NCBI GenBank assembly: GCA_020723405.1
Contig: DYIY01000002.1
Location: forward strand, 62,001 to 126,000
Direction: 5' to 3'
Length of the DNA: 64,000 bases
Origin: Thiobacillus denitrificans
GTDB lineage: Bacteria; Pseudomonadota; Gammaproteobacteria; Burkholderiales; Thiobacillaceae
Shown: positions 1-8,877 of the stretch, one piece after another
How the letters are laid out: every line of letters begins with the position of its first letter
Numbering within the stretch: position 1 is the stretch's first letter
The notes under the pieces: model-generated
Databases searched by the model: none
Told to the model about the DNA's origin: nothing
What the model saw: only the letters and a program-made list of their open reading frames with translations
Made by a program: the position numbers and the translations under genes

Positions 1-503
1 ACACACTATACATATGTGTAAATGTTAGTCAAGTAACTACATGTAGCGTTATTCCTTCTCGTGGTTTGGTTGGGTGCTAGCTGATCAACCTGCGGCGGTC
101 AACGATATTGCGTTGTTCCCGGATGGCCCACGGCCTTGCCAGTGAGAGGTAGTCCTGAACGTGGATCAAGGGCAGAAATCAGACCGTGGTAACGAGCTTC
201 CGAATGGAAGCGCCTTGACCGAAAAACTGACATGAATACGCCCCCCTTTATCGCCCTTTCCGGTAGGCCCGTAATTCCCTTCAATTTCTGTACCCCTATG
301 TCACCCTTTCGGGCCGAACGCGAGATTCTTAGCGATCGGCCCGCCCTTTGGATCGGGCCGTAACACTTGGATGTTGCCTGCCGTCCCTTCTGCCCCTTCC
401 GAAATCGCAGCGTGATCTTCCAATAATTCCGTCTCGTTTTTGTACGAATTTCCCGTGGTGCAGGCCTCTATCGTGAGCCCACCCAAACGACAAGAACGAC
501 GGG
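1..503. other. Non-coding left edge upstream of the transfer operon
   Basis: No convincing gene. The first 60 bases are AT-richer than the rest and hold two short palindromes, ACATATGT (10-17) and CTACATGTAG (37-46), which could be operator sites. A GC-rich stem, CGGCCCG (337-343) with CGGGCCG (354-360), lies further in. Two short minus-strand ORFs (99-284 and 301-486) have no good ribosome site or family signature. The region probably carries the promoter and leader of the transfer operon that begins at 504; that is inferred from position only. Confidence 0.4.
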
Positions 504-953
504 ATGTACAAGCGCGCCCCTCTTTACCTACTACCGATCAGCCTGGCGATCATGGCGGGGAATGCCCGCGCTGTGTGCTGGCATGACGCCGCCAAGTCCT
601 ACGGACTGGAACCGCTGGAATTGGGGGCCATCGCTTGCGTCGAGTCGCGCCTGAATGCCGGCGCCATCAGCCCGGTCGGCGCGCGCGGCGTCATGCAGGT
701 CATGCCTTCCAATGCTCATGCCGTGGGCATGCATCCGGACCTGCTCTGGGATGCATGCACCAACATCTACATGGGGGCCTTTGTACTGGCGCAGATGAAA
801 GCCAGGTATGGCGATACCTGGGAGGCGGTCGGCGCTTACAACGCGTCTTGCACGAAGTTGAAGGGCGCCGCCTGCCGCAAGGCTCGTACGCAATACGCCT
901 GGCTGGTCTATCGCGCCCGGCAGCAGCTTGAGCGGACCGGCAAATGCACCTGA
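504..953 (+). CDS. Lytic transglycosylase of the conjugation system (VirB1-like)
   Basis: A 149-aa exported muramidase that should open peptidoglycan locally for assembly of the type IV secretion channel. Residues 1-23 form a signal peptide ending in ARA. The SLT fold follows, with the catalytic glutamate in ACVESRLN (E47), the GARGVMQVMP motif around residues 58-67 and the AVGAYNAS motif near residue 113. The length matches VirB1 or F-plasmid orf169 proteins. It is the first gene of the transfer operon; its ribosome site is weak (GACGGG just before ATG). The next gene overlaps its stop codon. Confidence 0.9.
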   Translation: MYKRAPLYLLPISLAIMAGNARAVCWHDAAKSYGLEPLELGAIACVESRLNAGAISPVGARGVMQVMPSNAHAVGMHPDLLWDACTNIYMGAFVLAQMKARYGDTWEAVGAYNASCTKLKGAACRKARTQYAWLVYRARQQLERTGKCT

Positions 954-1243
954 TGGACTGCGGAGACAAATCGGTGAGCCCACCCTCCGGCAAGAAGGTC
1001 ACGCCGGGCTTTCGGCCCATTCTGGTTTCCGAAGAGGCCTTCGACCGGCTGAAGAAGCTGCAAAGGCTCGCATACGGTCATGACAACGACCCGAACGGGG
1101 TTCGCTTCGATCTCAAGGATGTTGCCTCGGCCGTCGTGCTGGAGGCCTTGCTGATTGACGGCTTTCCGGCACGGGCCATGGACCGCGCAGCGCGGACCGT
1201 TCTCGATTCCTTCCACCACCTCTCCAAGGAGAACGCAGTATGA
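953..1243 (+). CDS. Small hypothetical protein of the transfer operon
   Basis: A charged 96-aa protein if translation starts at the ATG that overlaps the upstream stop (TGATG at 951-955); an alternative ATG at 944 adds three residues. No signal peptide or membrane segment. Central residues are Leu/Ala rich and helical (KDVASAVVLEALLIDGF), and the start VSEEAFDRLKKLQRL is compatible with a small DNA- or protein-binding helical protein, but I do not recognise the family. Its place between the transglycosylase and the pilin, and its 4-bp overlap with traA, support a transfer-related role. Confidence 0.7.
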   Translation: MDCGDKSVSPPSGKKVTPGFRPILVSEEAFDRLKKLQRLAYGHDNDPNGVRFDLKDVASAVVLEALLIDGFPARAMDRAARTVLDSFHHLSKENAV

Positions 1244-1611
1244 AGCTCGTCAACGCCACCCTGAGCCGCATGAGCCAGGCCAAGGCCGCCATCGACCGCA
1301 ATACCACCGCCTGGTACGTCGGCGGTGTCGTCGGCCTGACCGGTATGGCCAACAACGCCCTGGCCATCAACCTCGACATGAACAACGTCGGCGCCGCCAC
1401 TGGTCTCGGGCCGGTATCGACCGCGATCCAGCAGTTCGCCGACATGAACACCGGTCTGAAGGCCCTGGTGATCATCATCGGTTTCTTGGTGGCCTTGATC
1501 GGTCTGGCCGCGCTGCGCAACTTCGCGCCGGTGCTCGGCTATGTGGGCCTGGCCATCTTCGCGGCCGTCGGCCTCACCGTCGCCTTCGCCATCGCCGGGG
1601 CGGTCATCTGA
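1240..1611 (+). CDS. traA: TraA-like conjugative pilin precursor
   Basis: A 123-aa prepilin. A long leader (about 43 residues, like F TraA) ends at NNALA, with probable cleavage before INLDMNN. The mature part has two hydrophobic segments, GLKALVIIIGFLVALIGLAA and LGYVGLAIFAAVGLTVAFAI, separated by a short basic turn (RNFAP), the usual pilin hairpin. It precedes traL and traE as in F-type systems. An S26 peptidase is encoded in the same operon (8878-9432), so processing or cyclisation of this pilin by that enzyme is possible. Strong ribosome site GGAG upstream of ATG (1240), which overlaps the preceding gene. Confidence 0.85.
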   Translation: MKLVNATLSRMSQAKAAIDRNTTAWYVGGVVGLTGMANNALAINLDMNNVGAATGLGPVSTAIQQFADMNTGLKALVIIIGFLVALIGLAALRNFAPVLGYVGLAIFAAVGLTVAFAIAGAVI

Positions 1612-1614
1612 GCT

Positions 1615-1914
1615 ATGGACGGCAGCCGCATCCTTCGGCGACTAGACGATCCCTGGAAGCTCGGACTCTGGGAGCTGGACGTCGCCGGGACCTTCGTCTT
1701 CTTCCTCTGCCTGGGCTTCATGAAGGGCACGATGGGGGCGTTCTTCGCCGCCATCGTGGTGGGCTATTTCGTCTGCTCGCGGATCTCCAAGCTGAAAGCG
1801 ATGCGGCACACCGGGTTCCTCTGGCATTTCCTGTTCTGGTGGCTGCCCCAGGAGGCCATGTTCATTCCACGCGACCTCCTGCCACCTTCGCACTACCGCG
1901 AGTTGGTCGGTTGA
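1615..1914 (+). CDS. traL: TraL pilus-assembly membrane protein
   Basis: A 99-aa protein equivalent to VirB3/TraL in F-type type IV secretion, thought to sit at the inner membrane with TraC and help pilus assembly. The N-terminal RRLDDPWK matches the family's conserved R-x-L-x-x-P start. Two hydrophobic stretches follow (VAGTFVFFLCLGFM; GAFFAAIVVGYFVC), and the tail includes HFLFWWLPQ. Length is close to F TraL (91 aa). It starts three bases after the traA stop and is followed by traE, the canonical order. Confidence 0.88.
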   Translation: MDGSRILRRLDDPWKLGLWELDVAGTFVFFLCLGFMKGTMGAFFAAIVVGYFVCSRISKLKAMRHTGFLWHFLFWWLPQEAMFIPRDLLPPSHYRELVG

Positions 1915-1930
1915 TCGAGGGGAAGGAACC

Positions 1931-2548
1931 ATGAAACGCGAAGCCTACGAAGCCGATGTCCAGATGCTCATCCGGCAGAACCGTTTTCTGTGGCTCACCC
2001 TCGGGGGCATCGTCACCGCCCTGGTCCTGGCCTTGCTGGTAGCCTGGGCGGGCATGGGCGCCACACGCACAGTCGTTACCCCGCCGAAGATCGAAAAATC
2101 CTTCTGGATCACCGACAACACCGCCTCCGGCGAATACATCGATCAAATGGCTCAGTGGATTTCCTACCTGACCCTCGACGTCACCCCCGACAACGTCCAG
2201 TACAAGTCCGACCTGCTGTTGAAGCTCGCCCACCCGGACTACCACGGCGCGCTGCAACAGAAATTGCGTGTCAACGCCGAGAAGATCCGGCGCGACAACG
2301 CCGCCACGTCCTTCGATATCCGCACCGTGCGCGCCGCACCGGATGCGCTGGCCGCGGTCCTGACCGGCCAGCTCAAGGTGCTGATCAACGGCACGCCGGT
2401 CAAGAACGAAATCCGGCATTACCTGGCCCGCTTCGACCTTGATGGCGGCAAGGCCCAACTCATCCAGTTCAAGCAGGTGAAAAACGATGACGTCAAAGCC
2501 GCTCTCGCGGATGCCGCGCTCGATGACGAAACCGACGGCAGTTTCTAG
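1931..2548 (+). CDS. traE: TraE type IV secretion component (VirB5/VirB8-like)
   Basis: A 205-aa bitopic protein required for pilus assembly. A short cytoplasmic N-terminus is followed by one membrane helix (about residues 23-42, LTLGGIVTALVLALLVAWAG) and a periplasmic domain, as in F TraE. The FWITDNTASGEYIDQMAQW stretch corresponds to the conserved start of the periplasmic domain. The ribosome site AGGGGAAGGAACC precedes ATG 1931. The gene overlaps the beginning of traK by 26 bases, suggesting coupled translation. Confidence 0.88.
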   Translation: MKREAYEADVQMLIRQNRFLWLTLGGIVTALVLALLVAWAGMGATRTVVTPPKIEKSFWITDNTASGEYIDQMAQWISYLTLDVTPDNVQYKSDLLLKLAHPDYHGALQQKLRVNAEKIRRDNAATSFDIRTVRAAPDALAAVLTGQLKVLINGTPVKNEIRHYLARFDLDGGKAQLIQFKQVKNDDVKAALADAALDDETDGSF

Positions 2549-3269
2549 CGCGCTGGTCCTCGCGGGCCTGTTGTACGTGGCTCCGGTCTGGGCGCTCCAG
2601 AAGCTGGAGGTCAAGCCGGACACGACAGTGACGGCGCGCATCGCCCTCAAGGAAACGTCCAGGATCAAGGTGGACGGCCTGGCCATCGTGGACGTCTTCG
2701 GGTCGGTCTATTCGCCGGACAACACCGCCGGCGAGTTGATGGTGGCGCCGGATGCCGCGAGCGGCGAGTTGTATGTCATGCCCTCGGTCATGGCCACGCC
2801 GGGGAAGCCGATCAACCTCTTCATCAAGACCGAGAAGGCGACCTACACCCTGTTGCTGACGCCGGTCGACATCCCGAGCGAGACGGTCATCCTGAACGAT
2901 CGCCTGACCAAGGCGAGCAGTCAGGCGGGGCCGCCGCCGACCGGCGAGGCGCCGGATTGGCTGCGGCAGATCAAGAACATGATGCTGGTCCTCACCGGGG
3001 AGTCGACGCCGCCCGGCTATGTCTCGGTCCCGGTCGGCAAACCCGTGGGGCTGTGGCAGGAAGCGCGTTTTCTGGAAATGCGCCGGGTCACGCACCGCCG
3101 CCTGGCCGGTTCCGTATTCGACCTGACCAATGTCTCGGCGGCGCCCATGGCCCTGGACGAACGGGAATTCTTCGACGCGGGCGTGGTGGCGACCGGTATC
3201 GCCAAGACCCAATTGGCGCCGAACGAATCGACCCGCGTCTATGTGATCCGGGAGAAAACGGGTGAGTAG
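2523..3269 (+). CDS. traK: TraK secretin-like outer-membrane core protein
   Basis: A 248-aa periplasmic VirB9-like protein that forms the outer-membrane core with TraB and TraV. In-frame ATGs exist at 2487, 2511 and 2523; 2523 is chosen because it gives a clean signal peptide (MTKPTAVSS to APVWA). The mature chain begins LQKLEVKPDTTVTARIALK, typical of the TraK N-terminal beta domain. The C-terminal part (WQEARFLEMRRVTHRRLAG) resembles the conserved TraK C-domain. Length fits F TraK (242 aa). Confidence 0.88.
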   Translation: MTKPTAVSSALVLAGLLYVAPVWALQKLEVKPDTTVTARIALKETSRIKVDGLAIVDVFGSVYSPDNTAGELMVAPDAASGELYVMPSVMATPGKPINLFIKTEKATYTLLLTPVDIPSETVILNDRLTKASSQAGPPPTGEAPDWLRQIKNMMLVLTGESTPPGYVSVPVGKPVGLWQEARFLEMRRVTHRRLAGSVFDLTNVSAAPMALDEREFFDAGVVATGIAKTQLAPNESTRVYVIREKTGE

Positions 3270-4638
3270 CGGCCAGAGCAAACCTTCCGCGGCGCCCGGA
3301 CTCAGCGGGCTCAAGAACGCCCGCTATGCCCAGTTCGCGGTCATCCTGGTCGCCGTCCTGGCCCTCTGGGTGGGTTTCGTATTCCTGCTTTCTTCCGACA
3401 AGAAGCCCAAGGTCCAGAGTGCCAACACGGACCCCGGCAAGGTGGCGGTCAAGGCCATTACGGCGCCGGGCGAAGTGGTCACCGATGCCCAGCGTTGGCT
3501 GTACAAGGCCGGGGACGACATCTCCACCTTGAAGGGCCGGGTCAAGGAAAGCGAATCGCTGAACAAGGAACTCCAGGCCCGGCTTGCGGCATTGGAGGCC
3601 GAGGCCAAAACAAAGCCCTCCGGGCCGGCTGCGGCCAAGTCCTACGATTTCCCGCCCGGTACGCCCTCGAACCCTGGACAGGGTCAGCCGGTACCGAAGT
3701 TCATTCCGCCGCCCGTCTCCAATACGCCACCGACGGGCGTCGGCGCACAGGCATCCACGCCGCTCCAGCCAGCTTTACCTCCACCGCCTAAGGCGGGCAT
3801 CGGTCACGTCAGCCTGGCCACTGCACCCGTGCCGGGTGCCGGTGGCAGGGTGCCAGGACTGGCACCGGGCGCCGCGGTCAGTTCCACGGCGGCCCCCTCG
3901 TCGAAAGGGGGCGTCGCCGGCGCATCGGCCAAGGAACGCGAAGCCGGCAAGTCGTTCCTGCCCATCGGCCTGGTCAAGGCGAAGCTCCTGGGCGGCCTGG
4001 ATGCACCCACGGCGGGGGCGGCCCAATCCAGCCCGCTGCCGGTGTTCATGCGCCTCGAAGACCTGGCCTGGCTGCCCAACCATTGGCGCGCCAACATCAA
4101 GGATTGCCTGGTCACGGCCGCCGGCTACGGCGATCTGTCTTCCGAGCGCGCCTATTTCCGCTTGGAAAAGCTCTCCTGCGTGCGCCATGACGGTCGCGTG
4201 CTGGAGCAGAACATCTCCGGTTCGGTCTACGGCGAAGACGGTAAGCTGGGCCTGAGGGGCCGGCTGGTGACCAAGCAGGGCCAGATACTGGCCAACGCGC
4301 TCTTGGCCGGCGTGGTCTCGGGCATCGGCCGGGGCGTGGTCTACCAATCGTCCACGGTCGGCACTACCGCGCTCGGCACCGTGGTAACCGATCCCGATCC
4401 TGGCATGGAATACCAGTCCGGGATCGGGCAAGGCGTGAGCAACGCCATGGACCGCCTGGCCCAGTACTACATCTCCCTGGCGGACAAGACCCACCCGATC
4501 ATCGAGATCGACGCCGGCCGACTGGTGGATCTCGGCTTTACCAAGGGCACGGCCCTGGATGTGCCCCTGCCGGAAGACCCAGACCTGCTGGCGATGCGTT
4601 CCGGCCCCCGTAACGGGCCGAGGAGGGTGGTGGAATGA
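3262..4638 (+). CDS. traB: TraB (VirB10/TrbI-type) envelope-spanning core protein
   Basis: A 458-aa protein that links the inner and outer membranes in the secretion core. It starts with GTG at 3262, overlapping the traK stop. One membrane helix (residues about 26-45) is followed by a coiled-coil segment (about 80-115, LKGRVKESESLNKELQAR), a Pro-rich linker (about 120-220), and a C-terminal TrbI/VirB10 beta-barrel domain from about residue 230 (FLPIGLVKAKLLGGLDAP onward, with SGSVYGEDGKLGLRG). Length is near F TraB (475 aa). Confidence 0.92.
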   Translation: MSSGQSKPSAAPGLSGLKNARYAQFAVILVAVLALWVGFVFLLSSDKKPKVQSANTDPGKVAVKAITAPGEVVTDAQRWLYKAGDDISTLKGRVKESESLNKELQARLAALEAEAKTKPSGPAAAKSYDFPPGTPSNPGQGQPVPKFIPPPVSNTPPTGVGAQASTPLQPALPPPPKAGIGHVSLATAPVPGAGGRVPGLAPGAAVSSTAAPSSKGGVAGASAKEREAGKSFLPIGLVKAKLLGGLDAPTAGAAQSSPLPVFMRLEDLAWLPNHWRANIKDCLVTAAGYGDLSSERAYFRLEKLSCVRHDGRVLEQNISGSVYGEDGKLGLRGRLVTKQGQILANALLAGVVSGIGRGVVYQSSTVGTTALGTVVTDPDPGMEYQSGIGQGVSNAMDRLAQYYISLADKTHPIIEIDAGRLVDLGFTKGTALDVPLPEDPDLLAMRSGPRNGPRRVVE

Positions 4639-5366
4639 GGCTCATCGCATTGCTCGCCCTCTCGTTCTTGTCGTTCGCGGCCCTCGGCGATACCGCCGCC
4701 GACGTCAGGACACGTCTCATGGAGCGTTACCCATCCACCCCGGTCGACACAGTGCGACCGACGCCGATTACCGGGCTGTTCGAGGTCGCCATGGGCCGCA
4801 AGATCGTCTACGTCGACGCCACCGGGCAGTATTTCCTGTTCGGGCGGATCTTCGATCTGCCTGGCAACCGCGACCTGACCGAAGAGCGACTGCGCGACCT
4901 CTCACGGCTGGACGTGTCCCTGATCCAGCCGGATCAAATCCTGGAGCAAGGGGAGGGCAGCCAGGTCGTGTATGTGTTTTCCGATCCGGCCTGCGGCCAT
5001 TGCCAGAAGCTGGAGCAGACCCTGGCCGCCATGACGACGCTGAGGGTCCGGACGATCCTGTTACCGCTGCAACCGGGTTCTTCGGACCTGTCCAGGGACA
5101 TCTGGTGCGCATCTGACCGCCAGCGGGCCTGGTCTGCCTGGATGCTCAAGGGCGCCCGGCCCGATCCGGCACCGGAGTCCTGCCAAGCCGACGTTCTGTC
5201 GCGGAACCTGGCATTGGCCAAGGGCTTCGGCATCCGGGCTACGCCGGCGCTGGTCTCACCGGATGGGCGCGTCTCCCTGGGCGCCCTGGAGGCGCCTGCG
5301 CTATCCGCCTGGCTGAACCCCGATCAAACCGCCGTCTCTACTGTCGCCACCGAGGTCAGCCCATGA
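4635..5366 (+). CDS. DsbC-family periplasmic disulfide isomerase of the transfer operon
   Basis: A 243-aa secreted thioredoxin-fold protein. The signal peptide ends near AALG (residue 18). An N-terminal DsbC-like dimerisation region (GLFEVAMGRKIVYVDATGQYF) precedes the thioredoxin domain with the active site CGHC in VFSDPACGHCQKLEQ (about residues 119-122); the cis-proline loop is RATPALV. It is expected to isomerise disulfides in the Cys-rich TraU, TrbC and TraN encoded downstream. It overlaps traB by 4 bases and traV by 4 bases (ATGA), so it belongs to the operon. Confidence 0.88.
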   Translation: MRLIALLALSFLSFAALGDTAADVRTRLMERYPSTPVDTVRPTPITGLFEVAMGRKIVYVDATGQYFLFGRIFDLPGNRDLTEERLRDLSRLDVSLIQPDQILEQGEGSQVVYVFSDPACGHCQKLEQTLAAMTTLRVRTILLPLQPGSSDLSRDIWCASDRQRAWSAWMLKGARPDPAPESCQADVLSRNLALAKGFGIRATPALVSPDGRVSLGALEAPALSAWLNPDQTAVSTVATEVSP

Positions 5367-5935
5367 ACTACCGCCATCTCATTCCGTGCTTGCTGCTGCC
5401 CACCTTGGTGGGCTGCGCGGGCAGCCTATCCGGCCTGGATGGCTCGAAAAAGCTCTCCTGTCCGGTCGGCGAGGGCGTGACCTGCAAGCCCATGTCCCAG
5501 GTCTACGAGGAGTCCGCCAAACCGGCAATGGTCGATGACTCGGACGATCAAACCGCCGTGACCCGACCGCTGCCTCCGCGCAGTGTCGTACACGTGCCGC
5601 CCGGCGCGGAGAACGGCCCGGTGCCGCTTCGCACCCGACCCAGCGTGATGCGTATCTGGATCGCGCCCTGGGAGGACGCCGACGGCGACCTGCACGAGGG
5701 CGCCTGGATCGCCATGCGTCTCGATGACGGCCGCTGGAACATCGACCACGTGCGGGAACGCATCCGCGAAGGCTACGGCGCCGCCCTGGTGCCGCCGCCG
5801 GTGCAGGAAAGCAAGCCGGCCGCTCAGTCCAAACCGTCGTCGGTCGCCGCCGACGTGGCGGATGTGCTGCCGAAGAACCTGCTGCCCGGCTCGAAGGCGC
5901 CCGCGGAACCGTTCTTCGATACCAATGCCGACTGA
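5363..5935 (+). CDS. traV: TraV outer-membrane lipoprotein of the secretion core
   Basis: A 190-aa VirB7-type lipoprotein. The lipobox LVGC (C18) ends the signal peptide, and GSLSGLDGSKKLSCPVGEG followed by TCKPMSQVYEES matches the conserved Cys-containing TraV motif. The remainder is Pro-rich with a recognisable WIAPWEDADGDLHEGAWI segment seen in longer TraV proteins. It should anchor the TraK/TraB core to the outer membrane. The start overlaps the preceding stop (ATGA). Confidence 0.88.
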   Translation: MNYRHLIPCLLLPTLVGCAGSLSGLDGSKKLSCPVGEGVTCKPMSQVYEESAKPAMVDDSDDQTAVTRPLPPRSVVHVPPGAENGPVPLRTRPSVMRIWIAPWEDADGDLHEGAWIAMRLDDGRWNIDHVRERIREGYGAALVPPPVQESKPAAQSKPSSVAADVADVLPKNLLPGSKAPAEPFFDTNAD

Positions 5936-5950
5936 GCCGGGAGCAGACCA

Positions 5951-8506
5951 ATGAGTACCGCGACCGAAGCCCTGCCCAGCTGGCTGGAATGGGTTTCCCG
6001 GCTGTTCGCGCCCAAGGCCGACGTGGATGCCGGCGACCCGCTGCAATTCTCGTCCTATCTGCCATATCGGGGCTGGGATGAAGAGGCCCAGTTGTTCATC
6101 CTGGGCAATCAGGTCGGCTTCTGCCTGGAGCTGGCGCCCCAGTCCGGCTCCGACCAGTCCATGGCGGACATCCTGGAAGGGCTGATGCACAACTGGCCGG
6201 TGGGCACGGGCATCCAATTCCACCTGTTCGGCACGCCCCACATCTACCGCCGCCTGACCCAGTACGCGAACATGCGGCTGGCCGACCCGGACATCAAGGA
6301 ACGCTCCGACCGCGAAGGGCGGCCGGTTCGCAACGAGAACATCTACCGCAAGCTGGCCCGGCGCCGGGTGGAACACCTGTCCCGCGCCGCGCATCAGTCC
6401 CTCACCCGAGGCAACATCTACATGCTGCGGGATTACCGGCTGGTGGTGTCGGTGACGGCGCCGATCCGCTTCAACGAACGCGCTCGCGTCGGCGAATTCC
6501 TCAACGCCCGCGCCGGCATGGAAACGACCCTGCGGGCGGCCGGCTTCCCGTCCCGCGTCTGGGACGCCTCCGACCTGGTCAACTGGTGCGCCGACTTCGC
6601 CAATCCGCACCGCCTGCATACCGAATTGCCGCTGCTCAACTACGATGAGGGACGGCTGCTCAACGCCCAGGTGGTGGACTTCGACACGGTCCAGCTGGAG
6701 CATAGTCGCGGCATCCGCTTCACCAATACCCGGCACGACGACCTCACGGTCGAAATGCGCGCCTACGCCGTGAAGGGCTACCCGGAACGCTTCAGCCTGG
6801 CCCGCATGGGCGCCTTGATCGGCGATCTGACCCAGTCCTCGCTGCAATATCCCTGTCCGTTCCTGCTGACCATGGGCGTGTATTTCCCGGATCCGTCCGG
6901 CACCAAGGCCATGGTGATGATGAATCAGGCGCGGGCGACCCAGAACGCCGTCTCGAAGATGGCGCCGCTGATGCCCGATTCCCAGGACAAGAAGGCGGAC
7001 TGGGATGAAGCCCTGCGTGTCGTCGACGGTGGTGGCGGTCTGGTGAAGGCCTATCACACGCTGCTGCTGTTTCCCGAGGAGGAGTACGCCTCGACGGCCG
7101 AGAAGGCCGCCGAATCGATCTGGCGCGACCAGGGCTTCCAACTCTGCCACATGACCCACATCCATCGGACCATCCTGCTGGCCTCGCTGCCGATGACGCT
7201 GCACGGGGACATGCAGAAGCTGCTGACCCGGTTCAAGCTGCCCTCGACCAAGAGCTACGAGAACGTGGTTTCCCTGGCGCCAATGATCGGGGAGTGGCGC
7301 GGTACGCCCACGCCCATGCTGATCATGGGCGGCCGACGTGGCCAGCTGACCGCCCTGGATTTCTACGACAACCCCGAGGGCAACTATTCCGTCGCCATCA
7401 TCGGCACGCCGGGCTCGGGCAAGTCGGTGCTCTTGAACGAGATCGCCTGGTCTTACCTGGGCGCCGGGGCGAAGGTCTGGCAACTCGATCTGGGCAAATC
7501 CTTCCAGAAGCTCGCAGAGAAGACCGGCGGTCACTTCGTCGACATTCACGCCGGCTCCGGGCATTGCGTCAACCCGTTCACCCACGTGGTCGATTTCTCC
7601 GACGACTTCGCCATGCTGCAAGCAGTGGTTGCCAAGATGGCCTCGCCGTTCACCGACCTGGAGGCCTTCCAGTACCAGGCCATCGGTACGGTCATCACCC
7701 GGATCTGGAACGAGAAGGGCCGGGATACCACCATCACCGACATCCGCGACGTCTTCGCCAAGGGCTGTCTCAACGAGGGCGAACCCGAGGACGCCCGCAT
7801 CCGCGACCTATCCGTGATGCTCTCGCCGTATTCCGCCGGTGGCGCCTACGGCGAGTTCTTCGACGGGCCGGCCAACGTCCAGTTCGACAACGACCATTTG
7901 GTCATCGAACTGGAATCGCTCAAGCGCTCGCCGGCCCTGCACCGGGTCATCATGATGGTGCTGCTGTTCCGCATCACCTCGGAGATGTACTTCAACCGCA
8001 ACCGGAAGAAGCTCCTGATGATCGACGAGCTGAAGCAGCAACTGGGCAACGCCGGCGATTCCACCCTGGTGCTAATCATCGAGGAGGCGGCGCGGCGAGC
8101 CCGGAAATACGGCGGCTCCCTCATCACCGCCACCCACATGGTGGAGGACTACCACGCCAGCGAGGCCCTGCACACGGCCTTCGCCCTGTCCGACTACATC
8201 ATCGTCCTGCGGCAACGCCGGGAATCCATCGAGAAGCTGGCCCAGGAAGGCAAGCTGCACATGGACGAAGGCCGCAAGCGCCTGCTGTCGTCGCTGCGCA
8301 TGGAAAAGGGCGCCTACGCCGAGGCCTACCTTTACAGCACCATGGGCGAGGGCATCGTGCGCCTCATCATCGATCCGTTCAGCCTGCTGATGTTCTCCAA
8401 CCGGCATGAGGACAACGCGCCGATCGACGAGCTGCGCGCCCAGGGCCATTCCCTCGACGAAGCCATCGAGATCCTCCTGGAGCGTCGCGGCGGGAGGGCG
8501 GCATGA
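5951..8506 (+). CDS. traC: TraC (VirB4-type) pilus-assembly ATPase
   Basis: An 851-aa cytoplasmic ATPase that powers pilus assembly. Walker A is GTPGSGKS at residues 485-492 and the Walker B-type acidic motif is LLMIDEL (D692, E693). The N-terminal half carries the TraC/VirB4 domain (FSSYLPYRGWDEEAQLFI; PFLLTMGVYFPDPSGTKAM). The C-terminal RecA-like domain includes GGSLITATHMVEDYH and RQRRESIEKLAQEGKL. Length compares with 875 aa for F TraC. Ribosome site GGGAG lies upstream of ATG 5951. The 3' end overlaps trbI by 4 bases. Confidence 0.95.
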   Translation: MSTATEALPSWLEWVSRLFAPKADVDAGDPLQFSSYLPYRGWDEEAQLFILGNQVGFCLELAPQSGSDQSMADILEGLMHNWPVGTGIQFHLFGTPHIYRRLTQYANMRLADPDIKERSDREGRPVRNENIYRKLARRRVEHLSRAAHQSLTRGNIYMLRDYRLVVSVTAPIRFNERARVGEFLNARAGMETTLRAAGFPSRVWDASDLVNWCADFANPHRLHTELPLLNYDEGRLLNAQVVDFDTVQLEHSRGIRFTNTRHDDLTVEMRAYAVKGYPERFSLARMGALIGDLTQSSLQYPCPFLLTMGVYFPDPSGTKAMVMMNQARATQNAVSKMAPLMPDSQDKKADWDEALRVVDGGGGLVKAYHTLLLFPEEEYASTAEKAAESIWRDQGFQLCHMTHIHRTILLASLPMTLHGDMQKLLTRFKLPSTKSYENVVSLAPMIGEWRGTPTPMLIMGGRRGQLTALDFYDNPEGNYSVAIIGTPGSGKSVLLNEIAWSYLGAGAKVWQLDLGKSFQKLAEKTGGHFVDIHAGSGHCVNPFTHVVDFSDDFAMLQAVVAKMASPFTDLEAFQYQAIGTVITRIWNEKGRDTTITDIRDVFAKGCLNEGEPEDARIRDLSVMLSPYSAGGAYGEFFDGPANVQFDNDHLVIELESLKRSPALHRVIMMVLLFRITSEMYFNRNRKKLLMIDELKQQLGNAGDSTLVLIIEEAARRARKYGGSLITATHMVEDYHASEALHTAFALSDYIIVLRQRRESIEKLAQEGKLHMDEGRKRLLSSLRMEKGAYAEAYLYSTMGEGIVRLIIDPFSLLMFSNRHEDNAPIDELRAQGHSLDEAIEILLERRGGRAA

Positions 8507-8865
8507 CCCTGCGCGACTGGCTGCTGGTCCTGCTGGCCAACTCGACCCTGGTGCTGGGCGGCATCGTGCTCTACGACACCTTGCGTGACGCCGGCAGGCC
8601 TGTGTTCGGCGTGGTCGATCTGGCAAGCGTCTATCGCGAGAAGGAAGAGACCTTCGCCAAAATCATCGGCAACGACAAGACGACCGAGGAAGAGCGCAAC
8701 AAGGCGGTGGCGGCGGCGCAGTCCTTCGCCAAGGCGCTGCCAGCCGTGCTGGCGAGCCTGTCGCAAGAGTGTGGCTGCGTCGTCCTGATGGGCAACGCGG
8801 TAGTCTCGAAGACAACGCAGGTACACGACCTGACGCCGCTTCTACGCGCCCGGCTCGGGATGTGA
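8503..8865 (+). CDS. trbI: TrbI F-type transfer protein
   Basis: A 120-aa protein with one N-terminal membrane helix (LLVLLANSTLVLGGIVLY) and a periplasmic tail beginning PVFGVVDLASVYREKEETF, which matches the F-type TrbI family (128 aa in F). In F, TrbI influences pilus extension and retraction. Its position between traC and the peptidase/traW genes is canonical. It starts within the traC stop (ATGA). Confidence 0.8.
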   Translation: MTLRDWLLVLLANSTLVLGGIVLYDTLRDAGRPVFGVVDLASVYREKEETFAKIIGNDKTTEEERNKAVAAAQSFAKALPAVLASLSQECGCVVLMGNAVVSKTTQVHDLTPLLRARLGM

Positions 8866-8877
8866 CGCGGGGCCTTG

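Noticed and set aside
301-486. Short minus-strand ORF at the left edge
   Set aside because: No ribosome site and no similarity to known small proteins; region better explained as leader.
5426-7621. 731-aa open frame opposite traV/traC, and similar long shadows opposite traH (15482-17653) and the RND genes
   Set aside because: They run antisense to well-supported genes; high GC keeps antisense frames open.
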